From the NCBI GenBank assembly GCA_021292165.1, contig CM037877.1, forward strand, positions 163,113,742-163,177,741: a stretch of DNA of 64,000 bases, given 5' to 3'. A program made the translations under genes and the position numbers. A model generated the notes under the pieces. The model saw only the letters and a list, made by a program, of their open reading frames with translations. It did not search any database and was not told where the DNA came from. Numbering within the stretch: position 1 is the stretch's first letter; every line of letters begins with the position of its first letter. This document shows, piece after piece, positions 33,211-45,420 of the stretch. Origin of the DNA: Shinisaurus crocodilurus. Taxonomy: Eukaryota; Chordata; Lepidosauria; Squamata; Shinisauridae.

Positions 33211-33460
33211 GGATTGGATCTAGGATCTGCCTTCCATGACAGGAAGGGCTCCGCTTGCCCCTTCCTGTCATGGAAAAAGTCCCTCCACTTGATTTGTGCC
33301 CCTCCGCCGTCCCTCATACCACCGCTTACCCCATTTAACAAGCTCTCCTGATCCTCTGTGAAGCATTTTCAGGGGGCTGGAGAGACTGTCATGGGAAGGA
33401 GGGGGCAGGGGAGTCTGCTTCTGCCAGCGCAGCTGATCAGCGTAAATCTGGATTCAACCC
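33211..33460 (-). mobile_element. GGGTTGG-ended miniature element, long type, copy 3
   Basis: Ends GGATTGGATCTAGGATC and GTAAATCTGGATTCAACCC. On the minus strand it shares the 'CAGATTTACGCTGATCAGCT' start of the 19925 copy, with a CTTCCTGTCATGG palindrome inside. Confidence 0.7.
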
Positions 33461-33682
33461 TTTCAGTCCTGGGGGTGGGGGGAGGGGAATTGATGTTTCC
33501 TGGAAAGCAGAACTAAACCTGACTGATCATATTCACAGTGGTTCCAAAGGTCTAGTAACCAGTCTTCATGGGGCTGGATGACACGCCGTGCAAAACAAAC
33601 AAATCCATGTACACAGAAAAATAGATGTGAGCGAGAAGAGTTCTAGCTTAGGCTTCTCTGCAACATGCTAGTTTTCTATGTG

Positions 33683-33720
33683 AAGGGGTTATTTATTTAT
33701 TTATTTATTTATTTATTTCT
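33683..33720. repeat. (TTTA)n microsatellite
   Basis: About eight TTTA units. Confidence 0.9.
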
Positions 33721-34179
33721 CTCAATAGTTCCCAAGAATTCTGCATTAGTTTTTCATTTTGAAAGCCATCCCTCCCACACAGATTGGCCAGTGTATTCTG
33801 TGGTCATTCTCTGTAATTACAAAAATTGGAAGTGGATGCCGAATTTAGCATCCAGAGAATTTTTTTTTAAAGTTTCTAGTCCTTAAGGCTATGAAGGCAG
33901 GCTTGAAAGTAGTATAGACAAATGCCTGTTGAAACCACAGCAGGACTGGCAGTTTCAGTGCTTATTGTAGCTCTTCTTTCTGCCTCTGCCTCACAAATAG
34001 CAGAACAACTTATGCAAAATAAGCAAGGATATGCAAGCGTACATAACTTACCGTATACAGGTTGTAGAATTTAGCTTTTCTTGACTCACCACACAGTATA
34101 CAGAGTTTAGGTCATAGGGGCATTCTATCAGCAAGAGAGGGATGCACAGAGAATCCCTGGCCCTCTAGAAAGTTCCGGA

Positions 34180-35050
34180 GAAGGTGTCATTGAGACACAG
34201 ATTTCACCTTTGCTTCGCTGCCAGTCTTTCCATCCCACAAATTGGCTGCCCTGGCGACGCCTGTTGTCCATTGTGGGGTGTCTCATGCCGGCAAAAGTAA
34301 GCCAGTGTGGTGAGTTGTTTTTCTGAGAGTTATCTAAAGAACGTGGATGTACGGAGAAACGGCTGATGGGAGCTAATTGCTTTAATTGGCCACCACTCCA
34401 TTAAAATTTCTTTTTGTAATTACAGGATTTTTTTTAAAAAAAATCTCTTACGTGAGAAGGCAATTTCATTCCCCCACCCCCTGGAGCAAAGATGGGGAGA
34501 TGTTTCCGGCACTTCCAAATAAATTATTCAGGCTTCTTGCTCTCTCTCCTCACCCCCCCATCTCTCATGTATGTAAATTCCCCTCCAGCCCTCGTATTAA
34601 GGCATAGAGAGCCCCCAGCCTGCGTCTCCTCTTCCCTCCTGAGGCAGAGTGCGGCCTCCATGGGGGGCTAGCTGAGGGAACATGTCTGACAGCATTCTCC
34701 TACCACCACCAAGGCCTGTATCATGCAACAGCTCCTTCTAATGGGAATGGTTCGTTGACCTATTATTGAAGAGCTCCTCGAAGGTGGAGGCCTGTTTGGT
34801 TCCCCACAGCTGCCCCAGAGGCTGCTGTTGTGCTCTCCACTTTGTGGGAGCGCTTTCTCAGCTATGGCTGCCATCCAGCCAAATAGTTCTGTTTTAGCGT
34901 CTTGGATGTGTGCGCCTCGGTGTGCACACGCGTGTGGCTGTATTCCCACTCCTTCTACTAGCAGATTTAGTGAATTCAGCCCAACTCCAACAGCTGGGTC
35001 AGCAGCTACGCCTGTCATTTTCTATCATTTACACGAAAGCTATTAAAAAA
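34180..35050. other. Candidate conserved non-coding block
   Basis: About 870 bp without recognisable transposons. It includes GGGAGCTAATTGCTTTAATT, TTTTTGTAATTACAGG, TCCAAATAAATTATTCAGGC and a roughly 350-bp stretch (34680-35030) of balanced composition. The length and TAAT-rich 5' part resemble developmental enhancers. The two overlapping frames here lack domains. Confidence 0.38.
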
Positions 35051-35422
35051 AAGGGGTGTCCCTGTAGGACAAAGTATTTTCCGCTCTCAACTGGGCAGAG
35101 AGGTGTGTGTGTGTTGACGATAACAGGGGCTGAAACTAGGGGAGCTGAGATCGAGCACTGTCTGCCAGGAAAGGGAGATTTGGGGTACATCTAATGTGGG
35201 AGAGTGCAAAGAGTGCATAAAGCATGATGTTGCAGCATGGCTGAAAGTGAAACAAGCATGTGTGAGAACAGCCAAGGCCTGCATAATAGAGATAGGAAAA
35301 AAGGGCTTCACAAAATGGGAAGCATCTTAAAGCAATGTGTGGGGTATAAGTCTGTTCCTCCACCCCTCATTTCAGTTTGTGGCATTCTCTTATTGGAATG
35401 GTACATTTCACACACTATATTC

Positions 35423-35455
35423 CGTGTGTGTGTGCGTGTGTGTGTGTGTGTGTGC
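35423..35455. repeat. (GT)n microsatellite
   Basis: GT/GC-interrupted run of about 16 units. Confidence 0.85.
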
Positions 35456-36417
35456 GGAAATTTGGTAACAAACCCGAATAATGAACAGTGCTGTTACCAA
35501 TTTTTGGCTCTCCGGGCCAACTTCTGGATATGCAAAGAATCCGTACAGCTTTGCATAACTTGGTTCTTTACACCCTGATTAAAAACAAACATGAAACAAA
35601 ATCCAGGGCTATGCATGAATCCTGACGTCTCCCACACAACCCCGCTTGTGCTGATTCTGATGAGAAAACACAGTTTCCTTATTACAAAGGAAGAAGTAAA
35701 GAGCAGCTGGAAGGAAATATTGCTTTGGAAGCTCTGCGACTTATTTTTATTTGTAAAGATTTATGAACAGAAGAAGAAGGTAAAGTTTAATACTTCACAG
35801 AAGATGACTGTGGCAAAAGGGACACTAACAAAAGAAACCAACTGAATAGCAAATACACTTTATGTGAGGGGAATTATTCTTTAAGCACAATGAATAAGAG
35901 ACATAGCAATCATACGTCCAACTCGGTTGCTTTCTGATTGGGACGCAAGGGTGAGATCTTGCTAACAACACGCAGATCTGTATATTTAATTGCGACCCGG
36001 TTGTATGTTCCTGTTGAGGGAGGATGTAGATGACAAGTGATATATATATATATATATAGTTGACAAAACCAGGAAGGAAATAACTGACAGATGAAAAGAC
36101 AGCCAATGCTGAGCTAACAGGCAAACACATCAGTACAAAGTCACCTGCTTTCTGTGGGGAGCAGGAGTTTGTTTTTATTCTGCATCTCCAGAGTTTTATT
36201 GACTGTCTGTGTGATGGGCACAGGAGAGAGAAAAAGGGAAGAGCTAATGCACCCAGTTTAGGATATAAACATGCAGATGAGATCAGAGATCTGACACCAT
36301 GTTTCACGCAGGACTTTAAACAGAGGAATAAAAGAGGCATTATCCCACTGTGGAAAAGGGAAACAAAGAGGGGGAAAGATGGTGTCATTAAAATGAAAAT
36401 AAAATTAAAAAACAATT

Positions 36418-36506
36418 GCAGCCTGATCCTATACAGGTTTACTCAGAGGACCCACTCAGTTCAATGAGACTTTCTGCCAAATGCATGTACAGGATTGCAG
36501 CCTGAA
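36418..36506. mobile_element. 'GGATTGCAGCC' miniature repeat copy
   Basis: Left GCAGCCTGATCCTATACAGG and right TGTACAGGATTGCAGCCTG are inverted ends; 'TTCAATGAGACTTTCTGCC' is at the centre. Same family as 55788. Confidence 0.75.
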
Positions 36507-36760
36507 AGCCTTTTGCATATAAAATTTATGTTTCCTATCTTCTAATATAAAAAGGTTATCCATATATCCTATGACACAGCTGCTTTGGGTATGTAATGCA
36601 TCACCTACCTCCATACGTGCCATGTTAAGATCATTGGTGGAGGACCTTTTGCTTGCGTCCTCGCCATCTGAAGTGAGGCAGGTGGCTATGAGGGGGGTGG
36701 GTCTTCTCAGTGATGGCACCCCAATTATGGTATTTCCTCCCCAGTGAGGCCTGCCTGGCA

Positions 36761-37148
36761 TGTGGTGGCCACTTGCGCATTGCCAAGAAAGAGGGCATGG
36801 TGGATTTGTATAAAATTTGTTGATATGTTGATTTGTATCAAATTTGCATATGTTAATTTCCAAATTTGGAAAGAATTACTATAATTTAAATGGAACTACA
36901 ATACAACTCATCATAGTGGAGTACGCTGTGACCAGGTGACCGGTGGGCCTGCAAGCTCAGACTGCTATCCAGATGCTAACAACTGTCGATGGGCAATTTC
37001 AAGGCCCCTGCTGGCTCTCCCTTCTTAGGGTTCTTTATATTTAAACCGGACAGTCCTTCAAACAGAGGAAGCCTTCAAAATAAGGGACTGTCCGCTGATA
37101 GCCCTTCAAATAGAGGACTGTCTTCTGTAAAGTGAGACACGGCTGCCT
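36761..37148 (+). mobile_element. GGTGGCCACTT-family element, copy 1
   Basis: Starts 'TGTGGTGGCCACTTGCGCAT' and contains 'TTTGCATATG', 'GTGACCAGGTGACC', 'GATGGGCAATTTCAAGGCC' and 'AAATAGAGGACTGTC', ending near 'GTGAGACACGGCTGCC'. Other copies: 38735, 40713 (inverted), 47090 and 58275 (inverted). Confidence 0.7.
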
Positions 37149-37439
37149 GAGCCTAAGCACATAATTTGTTGTTTGGCACTAGGCAAAGGCCTTTTGATGT
37201 TTATTTCCCCAGGTCTTTTAGATTTAATTTTAGCTCTTCTGATTCTTTTCCTTTGGCTTTTAATATCTTGTTGACTTTGAGTCTTTGTGCTTTATGGTTG
37301 ATTTGTATCCTCTGTATTTTAATTGTTTTTGTAGTTTTTGTAGTTTAATTGTACTTTTATGTAAACTGCCCTGGGAATTTCTATTCAAGGGCAGTATAGA
37401 CATCTCTATAATAAATAATAGCCAAGATTAGTAGAGTTA

Positions 37440-37560
37440 TAGTCCTTCTCTTATTTTATAGCGGGCTCCATCCTGAAGGCACGGAGCCAGTAACAATAAT
37501 TAAAAGCGTAAAATATTGCATTAAAATCCAGTGAAATCCATTTAAAAGCTAAAAACATAA
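37440..37560 (-). mobile_element. CR1-like 3'-tail fragment
   Basis: A-rich segment with 'CAATAATTAAAAGCGTAAAA' and 'CCATTTAAAAGCTAAAAAC'; resembles the LINE tail at 48938. Weak. Confidence 0.4.
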
Positions 37561-38117
37561 TGTTAAACATTATAATGTCAAAACCTCCACTTACTGCCTT
37601 TAAGCCCTGTGCCCCCAAAGCTAGCCCAAATAGACAGGTATCCCAATGCCTCCAAAATATCATAACTCCCAAGATAACACTCACACAAGAGACAGATTTG
37701 CTTTGTGGGAGTGCTGTTTGTGCTAGAGAGTATATATACACATGCATTATTAGCTAAGTCAGTTTCAGTTTACCTACCTGTGCCATGTGTGGATATGTGT
37801 ACATGAATGTAGTACACACATTATATGCGTAAGCCATATCATTCCCTCTATTTCCAGTGTTCACGATCTGAGTGCCGTTGCTTATGGAGTCAAAAGGGAA
37901 CCACTCACACACAAGAGGAAGGCATCAGTAGGCTTGGGGGAATCCCAGGTTTGCGGAAGTATTAAAAAAACCCTTTAGGGTGGGGGGGGGAAACCACCCA
38001 AAGGGGACAACCTCAAACAGCCCTATTAGGACTGAGCAAGCTCACTGGCCACGGAATGCTGGCTGTTGGGAAACCGGGGGGGGGGGAGGAGGAGTGGAGG
38101 AAGAATGTAATGGAGTA

Positions 38118-38633
38118 CAGTCATGCCTTGGATTGAGAGCATAATGTGTTCCGGAAACGTGCTTGTAATCCAAAACACTCATATCAAAACGAAATTCCCG
38201 CAAAAAAATTTGTACAGAGATTTTTAATTTAAGCCAGTACTGCAGTACTTGTATTGCAAGACGTCGCTTGTATATCAAGTCAAAAATAAATAAATAAATA
38301 TTTAAAAATTTGCTTGTCTTGCAAAACGCTCTCAAACCAAGTTACTTGCAATCCAAGGTATTAGGGATTGCAAGTGACTTGGTCTGCAAGTGTTTTGCAA
38401 GACAAGCAAATTTTTAAATAAATTTTAACTTGATAAACAAGCGACGTCTTGCAATACAAGTACCATAGTACGGTCAAGAAAAATGAAGACTTTACACTAT
38501 CATTCTTTATTGCAGCTTGAATTAAAAATATGTGTACAAATTTCTTATGGGGAATTTCGCTTTGATATACAAGTGCTTTGGATTACAAGCACGTTTCCGG
38601 AACGAATTATGCTTGCAATCCAAGGCATTACTG
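38118..38633. mobile_element. Tigger-like miniature element dimer in inverted orientation
   Basis: The first copy (38118 to about 38362, + orientation) starts CAGTCATGCCTTGGATTGAG. The second (about 38365-38633) is inverted and ends AATCCAAGGCATTACTG. Both outer ends are flanked by TA (38116-38117, 38634-38635). The whole is one 516-bp inverted repeat. The second copy carries a 37-bp segment near 38475 that the other copies lack. Confidence 0.8.
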
Positions 38634-38734
38634 TAGTTGGAATACTGAAAAGGGAGCATTCCAATCCACACTGCCACATTCTGTTGCAGGCTCCACGTGT
38701 ATGTCTATAAACTATGAGCCTGGGTTGTTTAATA

Positions 38735-39118
38735 GGATGGCCACTTAGGAATTGCCAAAAAAGGGGAAACGTATCACCAAAAAGGAGGACAAACGAGGAC
38801 ACCGATTTGCATACAATTTGCCTATCCTCGTTTGTAAGTGTAGAAATAGTTACTGTAATTTTAATAGAAATACAGTACGTCTCTCCATAGTGTGAAAGAG
38901 TGTGACCAGGTGACCTGTGTGCCTTGCCCTTGCTCAGTCTGCTGTTCGAGTGTTGTTGATGGACAACGTCAAGGCCCAGCTCTTCCTTCTGATGGTTCTA
39001 TATGTTTATTCCAGACTTGGACTGGACAGCCCTTCAAATAGAGGATGCCCAAAATAGAGGACAGTCCTCTGGTAGCCCTTCAGACAGAGGACTGTCCTCT
39101 GTAAAAGAGGAGTGCCCT
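38735..39118 (+). mobile_element. GGTGGCCACTT-family element, copy 2 (fullest)
   Basis: Begins GGATGGCCACTTAGGAATTG, includes 'AAAGGAGGACAAACGAGGAC' and 'GTGACCAGGTGACCTGTGTG', and ends 'GGACTGTCCTCTGTAAAAGA'. A duplicated 'GTCCTCTGGTAGCCCTTCA' portion near the 3' end is shared with copy 1. Confidence 0.75.
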
Positions 39119-39379
39119 TATGTGTATTCTACATGCCTATGTATAGCCAAGGTGGTCAGAGCTCACCTGCACTGGAAGGAGCCTTGCTATTTCTGCACAA
39201 GCATTCGGTGCTCCGTTTGAACCCAGCTGAGGTTCCAGTGGGGAGGCTTTTACACTTTCAGTTCTAGGAGTGGGCGAGGCTTTGCCCCAGCTCCAGGTTC
39301 GGTTTGGTTGTCCCCCCCCCCCCCAAATCCCATTGGCTTCTTTGCCTGTTTGCAAGGCGATGAGTGGAATTAGGAGGCA

Positions 39380-39620
39380 TTTAACTTTTTGCCAGGCGCT
39401 TTCAGTGCGGCTCTGCTGTTTGTCCCTTTGCTTTTAAGGAAACTAATAACATTCTCAGTGAGGGGCAAATCCTGTTAATGAACAAATTAAACTTCAACCT
39501 GTTATTCAAGTTCACAGCGACGGGCCCCTCTCACTGCTCTTTTAATAATAAGAGTAATACATGTTACCTTCTTCCCCTCACTCTACCCCTTGATTAACTT
39601 TGTCCAGCTTTTCAGATCCG
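39380..39620. other. Candidate conserved non-coding element
   Basis: Repeat-free with TTAAGGAAACTAATAACATT, CCTGTTAATGAACAAATTAA and TTTTAATAATAAGAGTAATA. TAAT-rich, no coding signal. Confidence 0.38.
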
Positions 39621-39997
39621 TTCCCGTGGCTAGAGCAATGGCTCCCACCAAAGCCGAGATGGAAGGGGCCCTTAATCCGACCTTCATTTGGCAACTTTTG
39701 TAAAACACATAAAAGCCTGGGCGCAACTTTTGTGCACTCAAATGACTCCATCAGAGACAAGCAGACCCACAGGAAGCTTCTCGCCCTCCCAGCAAGTTCA
39801 TATTGCCATCTAGCCAGCTAACTCTCTTTGGGTCTGGGAGGAGACAATCCGGTTCACATTATACAGATGTCTCCAAAGGATGGCGGGTGGAGTTGGGGGT
39901 GGGCAGGAATGTCATCGCCAGGAGAGGGCTGTGCTGCAAAGGAATTTAGAGCTGACCTGGCAAAGAGGGAAAGAATGTTGCCCTCTGCACAAGGTTA

Positions 39998-40025
39998 TTA
40001 CACACACACACACACACACACACAC
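39998..40025. repeat. (AC)n microsatellite
   Basis: About 14 AC units. Confidence 0.9.
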
Positions 40026-40206
40026 CACCAGCCCTGTAATCTCTAGCCTTCTGTTCTGATTTGGTTTCAAGGCCAGTCCTTACAAGTAATCCTCCCCAGG
40101 CCCTGTAATCTCTAGACTTACCGAATGGAGTCTCCATGTCTCTTCCAGCACCCACTAAAAAGTAAAGCGGCGGCATGGAGATTCTGAATGTGACGGCAAG
40201 GCATGG

Positions 40207-40603
40207 CACAGGGGCGGTGCTAGGTACCAAAAAGATCCAGGGTTCAGGCCCACAGGACAAAAAACAAAAACAAAACAAAACACAAATGTGCATACGCTAA
40301 TTTACATATGCTCTAAAATCTGTAAAGGACCCTGTCTCCTAAGGACAGTCCTATTTGTAGAAAGGGATGTATGGACAGGGGAGAGGAGGGCATTTGATTT
40401 CAGGAAAAGGTCAGGCAGCAAGATTTGGGGGGGGGGAAAGCAGGAGGTGAAGCACATGTGGGCAAAAAGCCAGCTAATGCAACAGAGATCAACAGGGCTC
40501 CTGTACCTGTACCTTTTTTTTCAGCAGGGTGGAAGGGCAGAGGGCCTCCCAGAGATTCGGGGCTCCAGCCCTAATGGCCTGCCCCCTAACACCACCTCAT
40601 TGT
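40207..40603 (+). mobile_element. CAGGGGCGGTG-family element, copy 1
   Basis: Starts GGGGCGGTGCTAGGTACCAA, contains 'GGACCCTGTCTCCTAAGGAC' and 'AGGTGAAGCACATGTGGGC', and ends 'TAACACCACCTCATTG'. It matches 47890-48362 over its length. hAT-like ends (CAGGGG). Confidence 0.75.
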
Positions 40604-40712
40604 CTGTAATAGTGAGTGCTTGCCCAGGTTAGGATTGCTGGCCCAAAGGAGGAGGCCATTTTTGGTGACAACCTCATGAACATATGCAGCTGCCTTAACC
40701 AGCCCGCTCGTA

Positions 40713-41052
40713 GGGTGGCCAGGTGTGTCCTCTTTTATGGAGGACTATCATCTATTAGAAATCAACCTCTATTGGAAGAGTTGTCCAGTCCAATTCCACT
40801 TTAAAGGTAATGAACCATAGGAACTGTTGCCCCTCAACAGCTACCCCCTGGACAGCAGGCTGAACAGGCAGGATGCAACTTACCTGGTCACATCTTCCAC
40901 AGAATGGTGAGATGTACTATATTACTTTTTAAATTATAATAATTTCTAAATTTGCATCTATCTATCCATTCATCTAAATTAGCACATGCAGCTGTTATGG
41001 CAATTGCTGCCCTCTTTTGTCCTCTCTTTGGGTGATTCATAAGTGGCCACCC
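40713..41052 (-). mobile_element. GGTGGCCACTT-family element, copy 3 (inverted)
   Basis: Starts GGGTGGCCAGGTGTGTCC and ends TAAGTGGCCACCC, giving inverted ends. Internal 'GACAGCAGGCTGAACAGGC' and 'GTCACATCTT' correspond to the reverse of copy 2. Confidence 0.75.
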
Positions 41053-41097
41053 AGTGTTGGCCAGTGGCTCAGTAGGGTTTACTCTGGCTGGCAGTGG

Positions 41098-41215
41098 CTG
41101 TCTAAGGCCTCACAGGTCAATTCCAGACATTTTGATGCCGGGGACTGAATCATTCTGGGACCATCAGCATGCAAAGCATGCTCTCTACGACTGAGTTTTG
41201 GTCCCCCCTCCCCAC
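41098..41215 (-). mobile_element. tRNA-derived SINE (minus strand)
   Basis: On the minus strand: ACCAAAACTCAGTCGTAGAG (A-box-like) and GCATGCTTTGCATGCTGATG, then a B-box-like 'GATTCAGTCCCC' segment. It matches the + strand copy at 57101. Confidence 0.65.
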
Positions 41216-42037
41216 ATGATAAAGACTCTCAGAATGTGGCTGTGGCCATATCCTTGTGGTGAATCTAGCCCCTGTTCTCCGCCAGCCCTAGACTGCCTGA
41301 TTTTGGCATCTGAAATCTGACCCAACCTTCCAGGTCTGTGAATTAAAAAATAATAATTAAAAATTGGGAAGTCCACATTCTGGCTCGCGTGGAGAGTCTC
41401 CACGGACATAGGAGGATCTCCTCTCCAGACGGTCAACCTCCAAATGTGACGAGGGGGTGGGGTTAGAGCGCTCCTTCTCCTCACGTGTTGATTTTAACCC
41501 CTTTCTGAACACCTGACTAGGGCTTAAGGCTTTTTCCTTTCTACAGAAGTAGCTGAATAGCACTAGCTTGGTAAGAATTTTTCTGTTTCAGGTCTGGCCT
41601 GCTGATTGAAAGGAATTAGTTCCATCTCAGTGAGTTAAAAAAACCATCCACATCCTTACATCTGTCTGTATTAATTTCATTTTGAGAATATTTTTAATGG
41701 AAACTATTTTATATTTTGTATTTTTAAACAATCTTGTGGTAAGTCATCTTGGGTATTTTTTAAAGGGAAAGGTGACTAAGAAATTCAATAAATAATCATC
41801 TTCCTCCTCCTGTGTTTAAGTTGTTTATTGATGAACTGGTTCATATTGGCATAGAAGATAGTTTACTAGAATGTGTGACCGCTCCTGCCTCCCATTGTTT
41901 CCTTGGACCCAATGTATTTTGATCATGCACTTTGGACCCATCAGGGCCAAGGAAGCAGAAGAAACCTCTGTCTCAGAGTACAGTATTCCTTTCTCTCCCC
42001 TGCTCTGCAATGAGGCCTCAAAGCAACCCTTTGCTGC

Positions 42038-42066
42038 CGCTTCTTCTTCTTCTTCTTCTTCTTCTT
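42038..42066. repeat. (TTC)n microsatellite
   Basis: About nine TTC units. Confidence 0.9.
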
Positions 42067-42111
42067 TAAAAATGAAAGGCCTCTAAAAGTAACTGTAGCA
42101 ATGACAAACCA

Positions 42112-42133
42112 CCGTCACCACCACCACCACCAC

Positions 42134-42171
<38 letters not shown>
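42112..42171. repeat. Compound (CAC)n/(AAT)n microsatellite
   Basis: CACCAC repeats followed by about 13 AAT units. Confidence 0.9.
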
Positions 42172-43074
42172 AGTAACAAGAATACTTAGCATCAATATAG
42201 TATTTTTCAAGTGCTCAAACTGCTCTACATACACTACTCATGCCATTAGATGTTCATCCTACTCTTCCTTCAAGGAGCTGAGGTTGGCATGGTGTTTTGC
42301 CACATGATCCCCAATAGGGATTGGCAAAGGTTCTTTGAGGGATTTTCTGACCATAATAAATACTCCCCCAGGAAGTCAAAGCCAAACATGTTTATTGTAA
42401 AGTTAAGCCTGAAGTACAACAATGCTATCTTCCCAGTTCCCTGGTGGAAATCCCACCCCTTAGCAGCACAGTCACTGTTCAACCAACCCGAATGCTAAGT
42501 CCAGCAGCTCTCCGCCTGGGTATTGGGTTTCCACGTTGGGCTTCTGCAAGGCTCTCTGCACAGTGTCCTCTGCTCCTCCTCCTCGCTCCTTCCAGTTCTT
42601 CAGTACTTCACACGCAACCTACCAACCGCCACTAACGACCACCGCACTCCTGCACTCCCCGTCTGCACTTGCTCTTCTTAAATAGCACCAAGCTTCTTAG
42701 ATTGCAGACCTCATGCTTAACTGTCAGCACCTGTGCTGTTTGCAGTGTCATCCTTCTGGCCAGCAGCCAGGTCATGCCTGGGTGAGTTGCTCTTGATTGC
42801 ATCGGGCTGGCAAGCAGCCAAGTAGCCAAGGCCGTTTGCTGATTAGCTTTCTTAAAGCAAAGCTGGAGCATAGAAGCAGAACTCTGTACAACACTCCTGT
42901 ACTCCTCGCCATCTTCCACGACTCCCCACCCCACCCCAGTTTTATCCTTACAATAACCCTTAGCCCAGTTAGGTAGGTGAGCCTGCCTAACCAGCTCTCA
43001 GTAATGCTGGCAATAATCTTGTAAGATAGAGCAGTACTATTGCAGTAGCTTGCCTAATGGTGCCGAATTATCAT

Positions 43075-43330
43075 GGGCTGGATCCAGGCTGGTGCTCAGT
43101 GCCATTCTGCTCATTGGGCCGGATCCAGACTTGTGCTCAGTGGCATTCTGCTCATATTGGAGGAAGTGGGGGGAGAGGCAATTTTCTCCGACTTCCCCTT
43201 CCCCCTGTGCCCCTCCCAAAATCTGCTCTGCAGAGTCAGTGGCCCCTCCATAGCAGCATGTGAGGTAGCATGGTGGGCTGCAGAGAGAAGGGAGAACTGG
43301 TGAAGATAGTCTCCCCCACCCTTTCGCTAG
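43075..43330. mobile_element. Diverged GGGTTGG-type element with internal duplication
   Basis: Two tandem copies of a roughly 50-bp unit: GGGCTGGATCCAGGCTGGTG at 43075 and GGGCCGGATCCAGACTTGTG near 43118, each followed by CTCAGTG.CATTCTGCTCAT. Confidence 0.6.
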
Positions 43331-43553
43331 TGGGGAAGATTGCGCAGGGCTCCTGATCACTTGGAGGACTGTAAACACATTCAGCCAAACATGGCTACAA
43401 TCTCTCTCCAGACCTTCCGGAAAACACAAGAGAGGTCGGGGCTTGAGGGGGCATGTTCCCCCCATGTCCCCTTCATGCTTACATTTTCATAAAACCTCAA
43501 CAGAATCACCATCTGACATCATCAGCACATCTGTCAGACCAGATTACTGTCTG

Positions 43554-43777
43554 AGGGCCAAGACAGACATTACTTTTAAATGTGTGTCTAGCAGCTCGCT
43601 CCATTTTTACTCTAGAGTAGGCACAGGGCCCCATTCTGGATTGGGACCTTAGTGTGTGTTTGTGTGGGGAGAGGGTCCCCCCCCCCCGCACCTACCCTAG
43701 AGTAAAAATGAAAAGAAGACACAGCTACACAGCTGCTAGCAAGACAGACATGTGAAGTAATGGCTATTTTGGCCCTT
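43554..43777. mobile_element. Palindromic miniature element with AGGGCCAA ends
   Basis: The left AGGGCCAAGACAGACATTAC and right TGGCTATTTTGGCCCT are inverted. Inner arms 'CCATTTTTACTCTAGAGTAG' and 'CTACCCTAGAGTAAAAATG' pair too. A GT-rich and C-run centre at 43650-43690. Confidence 0.7.
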
Positions 43778-44326
43778 AATGTCACCAGCAGGAGTAGAAG
43801 TACCTGCTGTGCAAAGATTGTTACCTCCTCTTGAAAGGACTAACAGCAAAAGAGGAAAGTGACTCCTTTCTAAGTAAAGAGGTTGGCTGTTTCTGAAGAG
43901 CCTTCAGCTGGTGGTGCAGGAAAACCCTTCTATTGTCACTGGCTGGGAGCAGTTGCTTTGAGGCTTCTTTCATGGACTTCCTTCAGCTTTCATGGCTCAG
44001 GTTCCGCCCTGCTCTGACCTGCTCATCCCCACAACTCCACTCCCATTTCTGCCAATGGCCATTTCACCCACAAATGATATCTAGGCAAACATGAGACATC
44101 TGGTGGAGAGACCACTTGCTCTTTCCCAGACACAGCAGTCTTGAAAATCACGGTCAGAAATATCTGTGGTTTGAATATCATGCCAGTTCTGAACTTCTGT
44201 CTCAGTTGAATTCCTATATCCTCAGTGCTCACTAACAACTACAAATGCTCCTAAAACAGATTGCCTTTTCATAATTTAATCTTGAGCCGGCTGTTTGGTC
44301 CTCCTCACCCCCTTTAAAATATCACC

Positions 44327-44589
44327 CAGGGCCAGCCCGCAATATTTTGCTGACTGAGGTGGAGCAGTAAATAGCTCCCCACACCAAGTCAAGGTACATA
44401 GTCACCAAGGCCAGCCAAGTTGTTTTGGTACCAGAGGCAGAAATCTCACAAGTGCCTTCCCCCCTCTCTGGCAGTAGAAATACAATAATAATACATCAAA
44501 CAACTAACAACCTGCTACCCTTTCAAGACACCTAAAAACAGCTGCCTGAGATGATGGCCTCAATCTGCCTCATGGTAGGGCCAGCCCTG
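44327..44589 (+). mobile_element. CAGGGC(C/T)GGCCC hAT-like miniature element, copy 1
   Basis: Starts CAGGGCCAGCCC and ends GGGCCAGCCCTG. The interior 'ACACCAAGTCAAGGTACATA' and 'GAGGCAGAAATCTCACAAG' match 47592-47834. Confidence 0.75.
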
Positions 44590-45099
44590 AACCCCTACAC
44601 AATGTTATTCTAGCTCTCAAGATGCAGCTTTCTACCGTTCCCCTTGCCCAATCGTCAGAATTCAGAAGAGGTGCTGGGGCTGAGAACCTGTCACTCACCA
44701 CTTGAGCACCCCTCCTCAGTCTTGGTTTAGCTAAAACCCATCTGTTTCTTGGGCCAGTGTGTGATATACCCTATCAAAAATGGAGGAAGAGAAGCCCCTT
44801 AGAGGAACTGTGGCTTGGCTGGAGGGGTGGGCTTGAAAGCAATACCCTCCTTGGGGCAAGATGGTGGTCTTGGGGGAGTAGAGGGAGTTACTGTGACGGC
44901 TGGAGTGCCCCACCTCCCCCCCCCCCACAGCTGATCTTGAGGGATTGTCCAGATGGCCCGCCCTTGTCCCAGCTTGTGTGTTGGTTGCATTTTTTAGGCC
45001 CCTGGACTGCAGAGTAGCTTGATATAATCACCATGACAACTTGCCATCTATGAGCATACAAATCATGGAGATGAAATAGACAAAAGATTAGGCTGCCCT

Positions 45100-45420
45100 G
45101 AAAAGTACAATAAGTTTCTTATTTAGCATTTAGATAACTGCCTTGCCTTTCGGAGCAGGCTTCAAAGTTGAACCCAGTTTAGACCAAGAGGATTAATTCT
45201 TTCTCCCGCATGCTTCATTGAATCTCTCATTACCAAACTTTGTCTGTATTGATGTAAGATTTGATTGAAGATTAGAGCATTTAGCAAATCTTGCTTTTCT
45301 GCATGTATCAGGCCTTTTCAAGCACAGCCCGGCGTTGCCCCAGTGGTCAATACCCTTACTTTTATCCAGTGTCTGCTTCATTTAAACTTAATCAACTCCA
45401 TCAATGAACTGGAACAGGGA
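45100..45420. other. Candidate conserved non-coding element
   Basis: Repeat-free: ACCAAGAGGATTAATTCTTT, TGATTGAAGATTAGAGCATT and TTTAAACTTAATCAACTCC. TAAT-rich, no coding signal. Confidence 0.38.

Noticed and set aside
35825..36415. 196-codon frame on the minus strand with hydrophobic stretches.
   Set aside because: No homology recognised, AT-rich translation typical of chance, no splice or promoter context; it includes a TA microsatellite.
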